Position numbers and translations under genes: made by a program. DNA of 64,000 nucleotides from an uncultured Bryobacterales bacterium (lineage in GTDB: Bacteria > Acidobacteriota > Terriglobia > Bryobacterales > UBA6623). Every line of letters starts with the position of its first letter. Within the stretch, counting starts at the first letter, position 1. The stretch spans positions 1,502,435 to 1,566,434 of the forward strand of contig OY282420.1 in assembly GCA_958295955.1 (NCBI GenBank). Direction: 5' to 3'. Positions 17,425-26,521 of the stretch are shown here, one piece after another. A model generated the notes under the pieces. It was not told where the DNA came from. It ran no database searches and saw nothing but the letters and a program-made list of their open reading frames with translations.

Positions 17425-18109
17425 CGCCTTCACCGTAATCCCTCTCCGCAAGATTGAAGAACTCGAGGCCGAAATCGTTCATGCGCGTGCGGACTTCGCG
17501 CACCTGCCCCGAAAAAATGTTGAAGAAAATCAGCGCAGGGATCGCCGCGAACAATCCGAAGGCCGTTGCGATCAACGCTTCGGCAATGCCCGGGGCAACC
17601 GCCCGCAAAGTCGCTCCACCGGCCTGGCCCAACCCGCGGAAAGCTTCCAGCACGCCCCAAACGGTGCCGAAAAGGCCGATGAAGGGCGCCGACGAGGCGA
17701 TCGTGGCCAGCAAGCCCAAGCTGCGTTGCAACCGCGAGGTTTCTTCGCTGGAGGCAAGAGCGAGCGCCCGTTCGATGGAATCGGGGTTGACGATGCGGCC
17801 GTAGGCGTTGACTTGGCGGGCGACCTCTTCATAGCCGTAATCGAACACCGTGACCATAGACGCCGGCCGATACTGCTCGCCGGCGGCGTTCATGTCGGCC
17901 AGCTTCCCGACGCGGCGGAACGCCTTCAGAAAAGTCAGATTTTGCCGCACCGCGTTTTTGAGCGTCGAGTATTTCGAAAAGGCGACCGCCCAGGAAAGGA
18001 CGGACATAACGATCAAGAGCAGCATCACGAACCGGCCGACCGGTCCGCTCTCGAGCAGGAGGCTCAGCAGCGTGGAGCTGTCGACAGCCGACGAAGCCAG
18101 ATCCGCCAT
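17387..18109 (-). CDS. tolQ: TolQ/ExbB proton channel protein
   Basis: This 240-residue inner-membrane protein has three transmembrane segments (FVMLLLIVMSVLSWAVAF near residue 30, then two late ones) and the ExbB/TolQ core IASSAPFIGLFGTVWGVLEAF and PGIAEALIATAFGLFAAIPA. It is the first gene of tolQ-tolR-tolA-tolB-pal-cpoB. The frame stays open to a TTG at 18211. I prefer ATG 18109 because the resulting N-terminus (MADLASSAVDSSTLLSLLL) closely matches how TolQ proteins begin; a GTG at 18181 is the main alternative. Confidence 0.92.
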   Translation of the reverse strand: MADLASSAVDSSTLLSLLLESGPVGRFVMLLLIVMSVLSWAVAFSKYSTLKNAVRQNLTFLKAFRRVGKLADMNAAGEQYRPASMVTVFDYGYEEVARQVNAYGRIVNPDSIERALALASSEETSRLQRSLGLLATIASSAPFIGLFGTVWGVLEAFRGLGQAGGATLRAVAPGIAEALIATAFGLFAAIPALIFFNIFSGQVREVRTRMNDFGLEFFNLAERDYGEGDGARNAQQRSIR

Positions 18110-18450
18110 GTCGGGCGCCGCCTCAACCGCTTCTTCGGCAACGGCTTGTAACAAGAAGGCCGGGTGGACAGAGAAGCTCACGTTTTTCCTCGCGGACCGG
18201 CGGACAGGCAAAAGATGGGGACGGCCTGCATGCCTGAAACAATAATTACCATTTTTGATTTAATTATTCTACCGGGATTTGCCCTCCGACGCCGCCCAAT
18301 TACCGGCAAATCGAAAAAAGAAGCGCCCGAGCGCCGCCTATAATGGAGTTTGCTCGGTGTGACGCGGCCGGCGCCGCAACCGTTGCGCCCGCAGCGAACG
18401 GCCGCGGAGAGGGTTCGCAACCCCGCTCACGCCGGCGCAACCGACAGTGA
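18110..18450. promoter_or_regulatory. Divergent promoter region between tolQ and recN
   Basis: This 341-base gene-free stretch contains an AT-rich patch (18237-18275) unlike its surroundings. On the minus strand TAGAAT at 18266-18271 could be the -10 of the tol operon. On the plus strand a perfect TATAAT at 18339-18344, preceded by an A-rich tract, could serve recN with a leader of about 100 bases. Neither has a good -35 box. I see no E. coli-type or Bacillus-type LexA box. Confidence 0.45.
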
Positions 18451-20121
18451 ATGCTGCAGGAACTCGATATCGAAAGTTACGCCGTAGTGGACAAGCTGCG
18501 GGTGCGCTTCCGCGCCGGGTTGAATCTGCTCACCGGCGAAACGGGCAGCGGGAAGTCGATCGTCGTCGATTCCCTGGCGCTGCTCTTCGGAGCGCGGGCC
18601 GATGCCGGCGTGGTTCGCGCCGGGGCGAAGCGCGCCCGCATTTCCGGGGTATTCGACCCTCCGTCCGGCGGCGAGTTCCGAGAGTGGCTGGAGCGCCGCG
18701 GTTTCGCGGCCGACGACGAGTTGATCGTGGAGCGTCAAATACTCGCGTCGTCGAAGAGCCGCGCGTACATCAACGGCTCCCCGGCTACGCTCAGCGCATT
18801 GAAGGAGTTGGCGCCTTGGCTCGGCGACATCCACGGACAGCACGACCAACAGATGCTGTTTTCAGCGCGCGCGCAGACGAGGATGCTCGACGGCTTCGCC
18901 GGAACGGTTGCGGCGGCCCGCGGCGTTCAGGAGGCTTACCGCGCCTGCCGCAAGCTGGATGCGCAAATCCGGGAACTGCAGGCCGGCGAGCAAGAGCGGC
19001 TGCGGCGGCTCGACCTGCTGCAGTTCCAGGCCGGCGAAATCGGCCGGGCCGAGTTGCAGCCGGGCGAGGACGAAGAGTTGCAGCGGGAACGCAGCCGCTT
19101 GCTGAATCTCAGCCGGTTAAGGGAATCGTGCGCGACGGCGTACGACGCGCTCTACGAAACGGATTCGGCGGCGTCGGCGCAATTGAAGACGGCGGTCGGG
19201 CGCCTCGAAACGGTAAGCTCGCTCGACGAGTGGTTCGCGGATCGCATCGAGAACCTCGAGACGGCGCGGGCAATCGTCGATGACGCCGCGTTCGAGATAG
19301 GCAACTATCTGGACAAGCTCGAAGCGCAGCCCGAGCGCCAGGAACAGATTGAAGAACGGCTCGCGCTCATCGAGAGACTCAAGCGCAAATACGGCGCGAC
19401 TCTCGACGACGTCCTGCAATACGGCGAGAAAGTCGGCCGCGAACTCGCCGCTCTCGAGGCCGGGGGCGCGGCGCCGGCCGCCCTGCAGGAGCAATTGCGG
19501 GCGGCCGAGGGCGCATACCGTTCGCAGGCGGCGGCTCTCGCCAAACGACGGCGAGAGGCGGCCGAAAAGCTCGCGGCCGGAGTCGAGCGGGAATTGGCCG
19601 CGCTGGCCATGGGAAATGCGCGGTTCGCCGTCGGCTTCGAGCCGCTTGAGGACTGGAGCGCGGACGGTCTGGAGCGCATCGCCTTCCTGTTCTCCGCCAA
19701 TCCCGGACAGCCGGCGCGGCCTTTGAACCGAGCGGCTTCCGGCGGCGAGTTGTCGCGAGTCGCGCTAGCCTTGAAAACCTGCCTGATCGGAACTGAAACA
19801 GGCATGGAAACCTTGCGCACTCTGGTGTTCGACGAAGTCGATTCCGGCGTCGGCGGACGAGTCGCCGAAGCGATCGGCAAGCGCTTGAAAAAACTGTCGG
19901 GCGACAGCCAGTTGCTCTGCGTGACCCACCTGCCCCAAATCGCGGGCTTTGCGGACACTCATTTCCACGTCGCAAAAGTCGAGCGGCGGCAACAGGCGTT
20001 CGCCTCGGTCAGCGAACTGTCAGAGGGCCAACGCATCGAGGAATTGGCGCGCATGCTTTCCGGCGCCGAAGTCACCGCAGCGGCGGTGGCGAACGCGCGG
20101 CAGTTGGCCGCAGTCGAATGA
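18451..20121 (+). CDS. recN: DNA repair protein RecN
   Basis: RecN is an SMC-like ATPase acting in double-strand break repair. The 556-residue product has the Walker A LTGETGSGKSIVVD at about residues 26-39, long central coiled coils, the signature RAASGGELSRVALALK and Walker B TLVFDEVDSGVGG, then LCVTHLPQIAGFAD. Length is normal. The start ATG 18451 sits about 100 bases after a TATAAT. It overlaps cysQ by 4 bases (ATGA), so the two are probably translationally coupled. Confidence 0.96.
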   Translation: MLQELDIESYAVVDKLRVRFRAGLNLLTGETGSGKSIVVDSLALLFGARADAGVVRAGAKRARISGVFDPPSGGEFREWLERRGFAADDELIVERQILASSKSRAYINGSPATLSALKELAPWLGDIHGQHDQQMLFSARAQTRMLDGFAGTVAAARGVQEAYRACRKLDAQIRELQAGEQERLRRLDLLQFQAGEIGRAELQPGEDEELQRERSRLLNLSRLRESCATAYDALYETDSAASAQLKTAVGRLETVSSLDEWFADRIENLETARAIVDDAAFEIGNYLDKLEAQPERQEQIEERLALIERLKRKYGATLDDVLQYGEKVGRELAALEAGGAAPAALQEQLRAAEGAYRSQAAALAKRRREAAEKLAAGVERELAALAMGNARFAVGFEPLEDWSADGLERIAFLFSANPGQPARPLNRAASGGELSRVALALKTCLIGTETGMETLRTLVFDEVDSGVGGRVAEAIGKRLKKLSGDSQLLCVTHLPQIAGFADTHFHVAKVERRQQAFASVSELSEGQRIEELARMLSGAEVTAAAVANARQLAAVE

Positions 20122-20888
20122 ACGTGCAACCGGACTTCGCCATTGCAACCGCGCGCGAGGCGGGCCGCGCCATCCTGGAGATTTACGAGCGCGGCTTCAC
20201 GGTTGAAACCAAGGCAGATTCCTCGCCGTTGACCGAAGCCGACTTGGCCGCCCACCGGATCATCGTCCAACGGCTCGGGGAAGAATACCCTGACGTGCCG
20301 GTTCTTTCCGAGGAAAGCGCCGACGGCGTTGCCTACGGCGACCGCGTGCGATGGAACCGTTATTGGCTTGTCGACCCGCTCGACGGGACCAAGGAATTCA
20401 TCAAGCGCAACGGCTGGTTTACGGTCAACATCGCCTATATGGAGAGCAATCGCCCGGTTGCCGGGGTCGTGTACGCGCCCAGCATGGATTGGCTGTACTA
20501 CGGGTCTTCCGGCGGCGGGGCTTTCAAGGTCGAAGGCGGCAACGAACCGGTTGCGCTGCGGCGCCCCCCGCTTCCCGCCTCCGGCGTCCTGCGGGTTGTG
20601 GGCAGTCTTTCTCACCCTTCGCCTGAGATGGAGAGTTTCATCCGCGAACAACGCAAACATTACGACGACGTGGAATTCATGGCGATGGGCAGTTCGCTGA
20701 AGATTTGCCTGGTTGCCGAGGGGAAGGCCGATATTTATCCGCGCTTCGGGCCGACGATGGAGTGGGACACCGCCGCCGCCCACGCCGTGATCCGCGCCGC
20801 CGGCGGCAAGCTCGAGTCTTGCGGTTCGGGCGGGGAGTTGCCGTATAACAAGCGCGATCTGCGCAACGGCTGGTTTATCGCTTCATAA
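20118..20888 (+). CDS. cysQ: 3'(2'),5'-bisphosphate nucleotidase CysQ (inositol monophosphatase family)
   Basis: CysQ dephosphorylates PAP/PAPS produced in sulfate metabolism, using Mg2+ or other metals. The 256-residue product shows all metal-site motifs: SPLTEADLAAHRII, VLSEES, WLVDPLDGTKEFIKRNGWF and, near the C-terminus, MEWDTAAAHAVIRAAGG. The DGTKEF form is characteristic of CysQ rather than of inositol phosphatases. It overlaps recN by 4 bases upstream and the convergent sulfatase by 14 bases downstream; sulfate-related genes therefore meet tail to tail. Confidence 0.9.
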   Translation: MNVQPDFAIATAREAGRAILEIYERGFTVETKADSSPLTEADLAAHRIIVQRLGEEYPDVPVLSEESADGVAYGDRVRWNRYWLVDPLDGTKEFIKRNGWFTVNIAYMESNRPVAGVVYAPSMDWLYYGSSGGGAFKVEGGNEPVALRRPPLPASGVLRVVGSLSHPSPEMESFIREQRKHYDDVEFMAMGSSLKICLVAEGKADIYPRFGPTMEWDTAAAHAVIRAAGGKLESCGSGGELPYNKRDLRNGWFIAS

Positions 20889-22266
20889 GCCGGTCGCCGG
20901 TTTCCTTCATCTTGGCGGCCAATTCGGCGCTCAGCCGGGCAACGATCTTGCGGTTGGCGGGCAGGCGAATCGCATTGGTCGTCTCGTGAGGATCGGCGCG
21001 CAGATCGTAGAGCTCGTCGCGCTCGGGGTTCAGCAAGTCGCGGACAAGCTTCCAGCGCGGGGTGCGGTACATGCGCATGTGGGTGCGCGTCTGGTGTTTC
21101 GTCGAGTATTCGCCGTAAAGGTCGTTTTCCCAGTTTTTCGCCGTCCCGTCGAGCAGCGGCCGCAAGTCTCGGCCGCGGACAATTTTGTCGGCGGGGATTG
21201 CGCCGCCCGCGACGGCAACGAAGGTCGGGAACCAGTCGAGGTTCGAGACGGTCTCTTCGAGGACCGTTCCGGCGGGAACGACCCCGGGCCAGACCACCGC
21301 CGTCGGGACCTTGATGGAACGGTCCCACATGTTCGGGCGTTGGCCGTCCGGGATATTCGCCGACGCGGGCGGATTGCGGGTCAGCACGTAGTGTCCGTTG
21401 CCCTTGTGCCAGACGCCGTTGTGGCCCATGTTGTAGCCGTGATCGCTGGAGTACGCAATCACGGTGTTTTCCGCGAGGCCGAGCTCGTCGAGCTTGGCCA
21501 GCACCCGCCCGAGGTTGCGGTCGACGCCTTTCACGCCGGCCAGATATTCGCGGGTCATGCGCTTGACGCGCTCGATGTCGAGGTAGGGAAAATCGGGGTT
21601 GAAAACGATCGGATTGAGATCGGCGAACGGCCGCCAGTCTTCGGGAGCGACCGGCAGCCAGCGCGTGTGCGGCGCCCGATAGTGCAGCGACAGCAGGAAC
21701 GGCCCGTCTTTTTCCTTCTCCAGAAACTCCAGAGCGTGATCGGTCAGGATATCAGTGGTCAGGCCTTGGAATTGTTGTTGCCGGCCTTCTTTCTCGAGTA
21801 CCGGGTCGACGGGCGTCGTCCCGCCGCCGCGGAAGCCCATGAAATAGTCGTAGCCGTTTTTCGTGGGGTGATGCTTGTCCAACAGGCCGAGGTGCCATTT
21901 GCCCACCAGTGCGGTGCGGTAACCGGCCTGCCGGACAAGCTCGGGCCACATGACCGCGTCCGGATCGACCCCGCCGTAGGGCTCCCGCTGCGGATGGAGC
22001 CAATCGGTCACGCCCAATTCCGACCCGTACCGGCTGGTCATCAGGGAGGCGCGGGACGGGCTGCAAACGGGCGTCACGGTAAACGAGTTCTTGAGGTATG
22101 CGCCGCGCCGGAAAAGCTTGTCCATATTCGGCGTGGACGCATGCGGCGCTCCGGAAAGCCCGAGCGCCCACGGCGCTTGATCGTCGGTGTAGATGAACAG
22201 GATGTTCATGCGGTCCGCGGCGCTCAACGACAGCGCGCAGGCCAGGAAAATCGTCGGGAGGCGCAT
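20875..22266 (-). CDS. Secreted Cys-type sulfatase
   Basis: This 463-residue exported protein is predicted to hydrolyse sulfate esters. It has a Sec signal peptide (MRLPTIFLACALSLSAA), the metal-binding IYTDDQAPWALG, the formylglycine motif with Cys68 in VCSPSRASLMT, the family sequences GKWHLG and SDHGYNMGHNGVWHKG, and a C-terminal DPHETTN. Activity would require a formylglycine-generating enzyme, which is not in the window. The natural substrate cannot be told from sequence; polysaccharide sulfate is usual for such enzymes. The N-terminus is 76 bases from the divergent RDD gene. Confidence 0.9.
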   Translation of the reverse strand: MRLPTIFLACALSLSAADRMNILFIYTDDQAPWALGLSGAPHASTPNMDKLFRRGAYLKNSFTVTPVCSPSRASLMTSRYGSELGVTDWLHPQREPYGGVDPDAVMWPELVRQAGYRTALVGKWHLGLLDKHHPTKNGYDYFMGFRGGGTTPVDPVLEKEGRQQQFQGLTTDILTDHALEFLEKEKDGPFLLSLHYRAPHTRWLPVAPEDWRPFADLNPIVFNPDFPYLDIERVKRMTREYLAGVKGVDRNLGRVLAKLDELGLAENTVIAYSSDHGYNMGHNGVWHKGNGHYVLTRNPPASANIPDGQRPNMWDRSIKVPTAVVWPGVVPAGTVLEETVSNLDWFPTFVAVAGGAIPADKIVRGRDLRPLLDGTAKNWENDLYGEYSTKHQTRTHMRMYRTPRWKLVRDLLNPERDELYDLRADPHETTNAIRLPANRKIVARLSAELAAKMKETGDRLMKR

Positions 22267-22342
22267 AGCGAAACAGTATAGCCGCAGAATGCAGTACCAT
22301 AATTGCCGGGGAAGGCGGTCCGCCGAGCGCCAGGAGAGCCGA

Positions 22343-22942
22343 ATGTTTTGTCAGGAATGCGGCAAGCCGGTTGCCGCGGGAGTCCGCTACTGCCCGCATT
22401 GCGGCGCGAACGTTGCAGAGCAAACGCCGTCGCCGTCTTCGGCTCCGGGAACGCAACCGGCAGCGGGCGCGGCCGAGGCGGGGTCCATGCCTCCGAGTGG
22501 ACAATATGCGGGCTTCTGGTTCCGACTGGGAGCTCATTTCATCGACGGCCTGATCCTTGGGGCGATGTCTTTCACCGTCCAGATGCTGCTCGGGTTCGGC
22601 CTCGGTTTCGATGCTTCTCGCCGGCCCGGGGACATGGCGGACATATTTGCGATTCTTGGGCTCGTCGGCATATCGATCGGGGCAAACATGGCATTCGCCT
22701 GGCTTTACGAAGCGCTGTTGACCAGTTCGCACTGGCAGGCGACCGTAGGCAAGAGAGCGCTCGGCATTGTCGTCACCGACGAAAACGGCGGACGGATCTC
22801 GTTTCTGCGGGCCACCGGACGGCACTTTGCGAAATGGATATCTGCGCTGCTGCTATTCGCCGGATACCTGATCCAGCCGTTCACGCCCAAGAGACAGGCG
22901 CTGCACGACATCCTCTCCGGCACGCTGGTAATCAAACCCTGA
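22343..22942 (+). CDS. Zinc-ribbon RDD-family membrane protein
   Basis: This 199-residue protein starts with a zinc ribbon (CQECGKPVAAGVRYCPHCG), has a Pro/Ala linker, and ends in an RDD domain: GFWFRLGAHFIDGLIL, two further hydrophobic helices, and TVGKRALGIVVTDENGG. RDD proteins are small membrane proteins of largely unknown transport-related role. I chose the ATG at 22343, supported by AGGAG about 7 bases upstream; the frame is open 150 bases further 5' but that part overlaps the divergent sulfatase start. Confidence 0.85.
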   Translation: MFCQECGKPVAAGVRYCPHCGANVAEQTPSPSSAPGTQPAAGAAEAGSMPPSGQYAGFWFRLGAHFIDGLILGAMSFTVQMLLGFGLGFDASRRPGDMADIFAILGLVGISIGANMAFAWLYEALLTSSHWQATVGKRALGIVVTDENGGRISFLRATGRHFAKWISALLLFAGYLIQPFTPKRQALHDILSGTLVIKP

Positions 22943-22994
22943 AAATCTACGCGGACGCCGCTTGCCGCTCGGTCAATGCTGCTAACCTGTTGTC

Positions 22995-23408
22995 ATGCGT
23001 TTCAAATCGATACACGGAATCTCTTCGCTTGCGCTTCTGGCGCTTGCTTTCACTGTGCTGCCCACGACGCTCGGCGCCGACGGCGGCCTGATGCACTGCT
23101 TTGTTTTCACGCCGCTCCCGGACGCCGGCGCGGCGGACTGGAAGGCGTTTTACGAGGCTACGGAGGAACTGCCCGAAAAGATCGACGGGCTCAACAATGC
23201 CTGGGCGGGCAAGCTCCGGCGTCCGGTACGGCAGTACGGGCGGGATGGCGGAGAACCGAAGCTCCGCGAGTACGGCGTCTGCATGGAGCTGGAGGACGAG
23301 GCGGCGCTCGCGGTCTATGCCGAGCACCCGGCGCACACGAAGTGGATGAAAGTCTATGTGAAAGTCCGGGAAGCGGGCACGCTGACTTACGACGTTCTCG
23401 TCGAGTAG
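22995..23408 (+). CDS. Exported Dabb (stress-responsive alpha/beta-barrel) domain protein
   Basis: This 137-residue protein has a signal peptide (SSLALLALAFTVLPTTLGA), then a ferredoxin-like Dabb domain (LMHCFVFTPLP, ATEELPEKIDG, GVCMELEDEAALAVYAEHPAHTKWM). Dabb domains form small dimeric barrels; most are cytoplasmic, so export is a mildly unusual feature. The function is unknown. The metallophosphoesterase gene follows after 11 bases. Confidence 0.8.
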   Translation: MRFKSIHGISSLALLALAFTVLPTTLGADGGLMHCFVFTPLPDAGAADWKAFYEATEELPEKIDGLNNAWAGKLRRPVRQYGRDGGEPKLREYGVCMELEDEAALAVYAEHPAHTKWMKVYVKVREAGTLTYDVLVE

Positions 23409-23419
23409 CCGGCAGTCCC

Positions 23420-24304
23420 GTGATCCTTTCGCCCGACGAGCCGCCGCGGATAGCGGAGACGAAAGCCGGGCTTTGTTTTTCGCTGCGCCTGGACGGCGCC
23501 GGAGATTGCGCTCGCTGGGCATGGCTCGCCGACACGCACGTCGCCGGGGATGCGCAGGCGAAAGTCCGCGGGCAATATCCTTTGCGGCAATTGCAGCGCA
23601 TCGTGGCGGAAGTGCTCGCCGCGCACCCGCAGGGGGCGCTCGTCAATGGAGACATCGCCTGGTACGAGGGCGGCCGCGCAGACTACGAGCGCTTTGCCCT
23701 TGCCGCCGCGCCGATTCGCGCCGCCATGCCTCTCGTTCTCGGCGTCGGCAACCATGACCGCCGCGAGAGAATGCTGGAGGCGGCCGGTTATCCAACCCGG
23801 CGCGGTCCCGGCCGCCTGACCGCCGTCGTCGATCAGCCGCCGTTCCGTTTTATCGTTCTGGATTCGCAGATCGGCCCGGAAGAAGTCGGGGGCATGCTCG
23901 GCGCTGCGCAGTTGGCCTGGCTGAACGGCATACTCGCAGAGCGGGAGCCCGCGGCCACCGTGTTGTTCGCGCATCATCCGGGGGTGTCCGCAAGCAAGGG
24001 CTGCGCCGATTTCGATGCGCTCGTGGACCTTGCGGCCGCGCACGCGCAGGTGAAGGCGATCGTCACCGGGCACGACCACGAATTTCTGCTGTCTCAGGCC
24101 GCGGGCATTCACCTGATCGCTCTGCCCGCGGCCGGGTTTACTTTTCGCCCCGAAGTGCCGACCGCCTGGGTCGAAGCGGCGGTAAACAGGGAGGGCGCCT
24201 TGCTGAAGCTGCGCGATTCCGGCGGCAAGCTCAGCGAGCATGCATTGGCCTGGCGCCGCAATGCATATAGACAGGTCTTGATTCCGGCAGCCGTTTCCAA
24301 GTAG
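23420..24304 (+). CDS. Calcineurin-like metallophosphoesterase
   Basis: This 294-residue phosphoesterase has the dimetal motifs in order: LADTHVAGD, VNGDIAWY, GVGNHDRRE, FAHHPG and TGHDH. The substrate is unknown. The reading frame is open far upstream, through the Dabb gene in another frame, but the first sensible start is the GTG at 23420, just after the Dabb stop. There is no signal peptide from that start, so it is predicted cytoplasmic. It lies directly before the TPR gene, probably in one transcript with it. Confidence 0.85.
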   Translation: MILSPDEPPRIAETKAGLCFSLRLDGAGDCARWAWLADTHVAGDAQAKVRGQYPLRQLQRIVAEVLAAHPQGALVNGDIAWYEGGRADYERFALAAAPIRAAMPLVLGVGNHDRRERMLEAAGYPTRRGPGRLTAVVDQPPFRFIVLDSQIGPEEVGGMLGAAQLAWLNGILAEREPAATVLFAHHPGVSASKGCADFDALVDLAAAHAQVKAIVTGHDHEFLLSQAAGIHLIALPAAGFTFRPEVPTAWVEAAVNREGALLKLRDSGGKLSEHALAWRRNAYRQVLIPAAVSK

Positions 24305-24326
24305 TATGTTTCATCGGAGCTTCATC

Positions 24327-25475
24327 ATGACGAGATTCGTTCACTTGACCCTTGCCGTGCTGCTTTTGAGCGTTTCGGCGCCCGCGCAGGACGCGCCGCA
24401 AATCAGAAATGTCGAAATCGACAGCCAGTCGCCGGAAGGGCAGGTCTTGACCGCGGCCGGCGTCGCCGAGGAGGCCGAGGAAAGAATTCCCATTCTCGAG
24501 GGATTTATCAACGACTTCCCCGCAAGCGAATTCTTCGGCTACGCGCTTCTCCAGTTGCAGAATCTGTATATCGGCCAACAGGATTGGGCCAAAGCGGTTG
24601 CGACCGGCAAACGTCTGCTGCAACTGGTTCCCGACGACGTGGAGGTCCGCCACAACGTCAATCAGTCGCTCGTCCAATCGCAGCAGTGGGACGAGTTGTT
24701 GCCGATGCTGATCGAAACCCGCCCGTTCGCCGAGCGCGACGCCGCAACGCCCGCTCCGGAGGACCCGGACGAAGACGAGGAGATCGCACATCAGAACACC
24801 GTGGATTACGCCAACGGCGTGGTGCAGTACCTGGAGTGGGCCATGAACGTCGGCGTGACCCAGCAGACCGAACCGGCCAAGAAAATCCAATGGATGGACG
24901 CCATCCTGGAGCACTATCCAGACAGCGAACACGCCAAGGGCCTCGAAGACCATTACGTCATCGCCTATCAGCAAATGGGCGACATGGCAGGCATGGCCGC
25001 GGCGATGAAAAAGGCGCTTGAGGCCAATCCCGGCAACGAGCAGTACATCCAGACTCTCGCCGAGTACGCGCTCAGCGTAAAAGACTACGAAGAGGCTAAC
25101 GCCCACTCGGAAAAGCTGATCGCGCTGATGGAAGAGAAACCCGCGCCCGAAGGAACTTCAGCCGAGGATTGGGAGGCGTCCAAGGCCAAATTCACGGCTA
25201 TGGGCAACTACGTCATGGGCAACGGATACTTCCAGCAAGGGCAATGGCGCACTGCGCGCAGCCACCTGCTGAAGACGGTGGACGCGATCAAAGCCGAGGG
25301 CGGCGAGCGCTACGGGCTGCTTGCCTACATGCTGGGCTTTTGCTACGTGAAGCTCGACATCGCCGGAGACAACATCGCCAGGGCCACTTTCTGGATGAAA
25401 GAAGCGGCGAAGACGCCCAACCCCACGCAGGAGCAGGCGAAGCAGACTCTGGCGGCGATCGAGAAGGCGCAATAA
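24327..25475 (+). CDS. Exported TPR-like repeat protein
   Basis: This 382-residue protein starts with a signal peptide (TLAVLLLSVSAPAQDAPQ) and then consists of alpha-helical TPR-like pairs, for example YALLQLQNLYIGQQDWAKAVATGKRLLQL, GLEDHYVIAYQQMGDMAGMAAAMK and NEQYIQTLAEYALSVKDYEEA. No catalytic motif is visible, so it is likely a periplasmic scaffold. ATG 24306 is an in-frame alternative seven codons upstream; ATG 24327 gives the more regular signal peptide. Its stop lies 13 bases from the convergent phosphotransferase stop. Confidence 0.75.
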   Translation: MTRFVHLTLAVLLLSVSAPAQDAPQIRNVEIDSQSPEGQVLTAAGVAEEAEERIPILEGFINDFPASEFFGYALLQLQNLYIGQQDWAKAVATGKRLLQLVPDDVEVRHNVNQSLVQSQQWDELLPMLIETRPFAERDAATPAPEDPDEDEEIAHQNTVDYANGVVQYLEWAMNVGVTQQTEPAKKIQWMDAILEHYPDSEHAKGLEDHYVIAYQQMGDMAGMAAAMKKALEANPGNEQYIQTLAEYALSVKDYEEANAHSEKLIALMEEKPAPEGTSAEDWEASKAKFTAMGNYVMGNGYFQQGQWRTARSHLLKTVDAIKAEGGERYGLLAYMLGFCYVKLDIAGDNIARATFWMKEAAKTPNPTQEQAKQTLAAIEKAQ

Positions 25476-25488
25476 AACGGGAAGCGCT

Positions 25489-26514
25489 TCAGGCGTTGCC
25501 CTCCAAGGCGCTTTCGACGCGCTGCAATACGCCGGTCAACGTCTCGGGGCGGTCGGCAATCAGCCGCAGAGCGCATAACCGGATGCGCTCCCGCGTCCGC
25601 TTGTCCACGATGTACTCGACCGGCGACTTGCCGTCGATGCGGGCCAGCAGCAGGAACGCCAGGTGGCGGGCCGTATCCGCCTCGAATGCCGCGAGGGCCT
25701 CGCGCGGCAACACGGCCGCGGTCCGGTTGAACGCCGTCCGGGCAAGCTCGCAGTAGCGGCCCGCGAGCCGGGGTCGATGGAACGCCTTCAACAGGAGATG
25801 ATTCGTCAGGAACGCGGCGTCGTAGCTGGGGTCGCCGAAATGGGCGCATTCGAAGTCGATGGCCGTCAAGCCCGCCGCTGAGATCAGCAGGTTCTTCGGG
25901 CTCCAGTCTCCGTGAACCATGGCGTTCCGCCGGCCCCGCTGCGCAGCGATCCACTCTTCGATTGCGGGCCGGATAGTCGGATGCCGCCGGCCCACGGCGC
26001 GGTAATAGGGATCGGTTCGCAACTGCTCGAACGCTCGCCGGTCGCCGAACCGTTCGGCCAAGTCGTCCCGCCCCCAAGTCTCGCGGATCGCCAGCCCCAA
26101 CGTGGCGCCGGCCTGCCGCGCAGTCCCGCGGTCACAGACGCCGGCGAGTAAAAGCGTCTTCCAGTCTGCCACGTCGGGAGGCGCCGCCTCCATGGCGTAG
26201 ATGTAGTTCGCATCGTCCGCGAACAGGATTCGCGGCAGTCTGTTCTTGGGCAGCAGCGGGGTCAAGGCAAGAATCGCATCGCGTTCGCGGAAGATGCGCG
26301 TGCGGTCGGCCAACCATTCGTCTCGGACGCGAAGTTGCGGCAGCGACTGCTTCAGAACGATGCGGGCGCGTCCGCCGGCGGCCCATACGCCCTCGACCAA
26401 TACGACGGTATTGGAGACTCCTCCTCCCAGCAGGCAGGCGCTCTCGACACTGGCGAGGCCGCCGCGCGCGCGCAGATAGCCCCCGGCAGATTCGGCGGTA
26501 AGCTCGAACGCCAC
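25489..26514 (-). CDS. Aminoglycoside-phosphotransferase-fold kinase, MtnK-like
   Basis: This 341-residue small-molecule kinase has a nucleotide loop LLGGGVSNTVV, an invariant Lys in RIVLKQSLP, the catalytic VHGDWSPKNLL and metal-binding IDFECAHFGDPSYDAAF. The pattern resembles methylthioribose kinase and related sugar or choline kinases more than antibiotic resistance enzymes. The substrate is not determinable here. It lies 7 bases downstream of mlaD on the same strand, so it may be cotranscribed with the mla genes, though a functional link is not evident. Confidence 0.8.
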   Translation of the reverse strand: MAFELTAESAGGYLRARGGLASVESACLLGGGVSNTVVLVEGVWAAGGRARIVLKQSLPQLRVRDEWLADRTRIFRERDAILALTPLLPKNRLPRILFADDANYIYAMEAAPPDVADWKTLLLAGVCDRGTARQAGATLGLAIRETWGRDDLAERFGDRRAFEQLRTDPYYRAVGRRHPTIRPAIEEWIAAQRGRRNAMVHGDWSPKNLLISAAGLTAIDFECAHFGDPSYDAAFLTNHLLLKAFHRPRLAGRYCELARTAFNRTAAVLPREALAAFEADTARHLAFLLLARIDGKSPVEYIVDKRTRERIRLCALRLIADRPETLTGVLQRVESALEGNA

Positions 26515-26521
26515 GCAACAA

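Noticed and set aside
18110-18450. LexA box upstream of recN
   Set aside because: No CTG-N10-CAG or GAAC-N4-GTTC type palindrome was found; the regulator in this lineage may use another motif.
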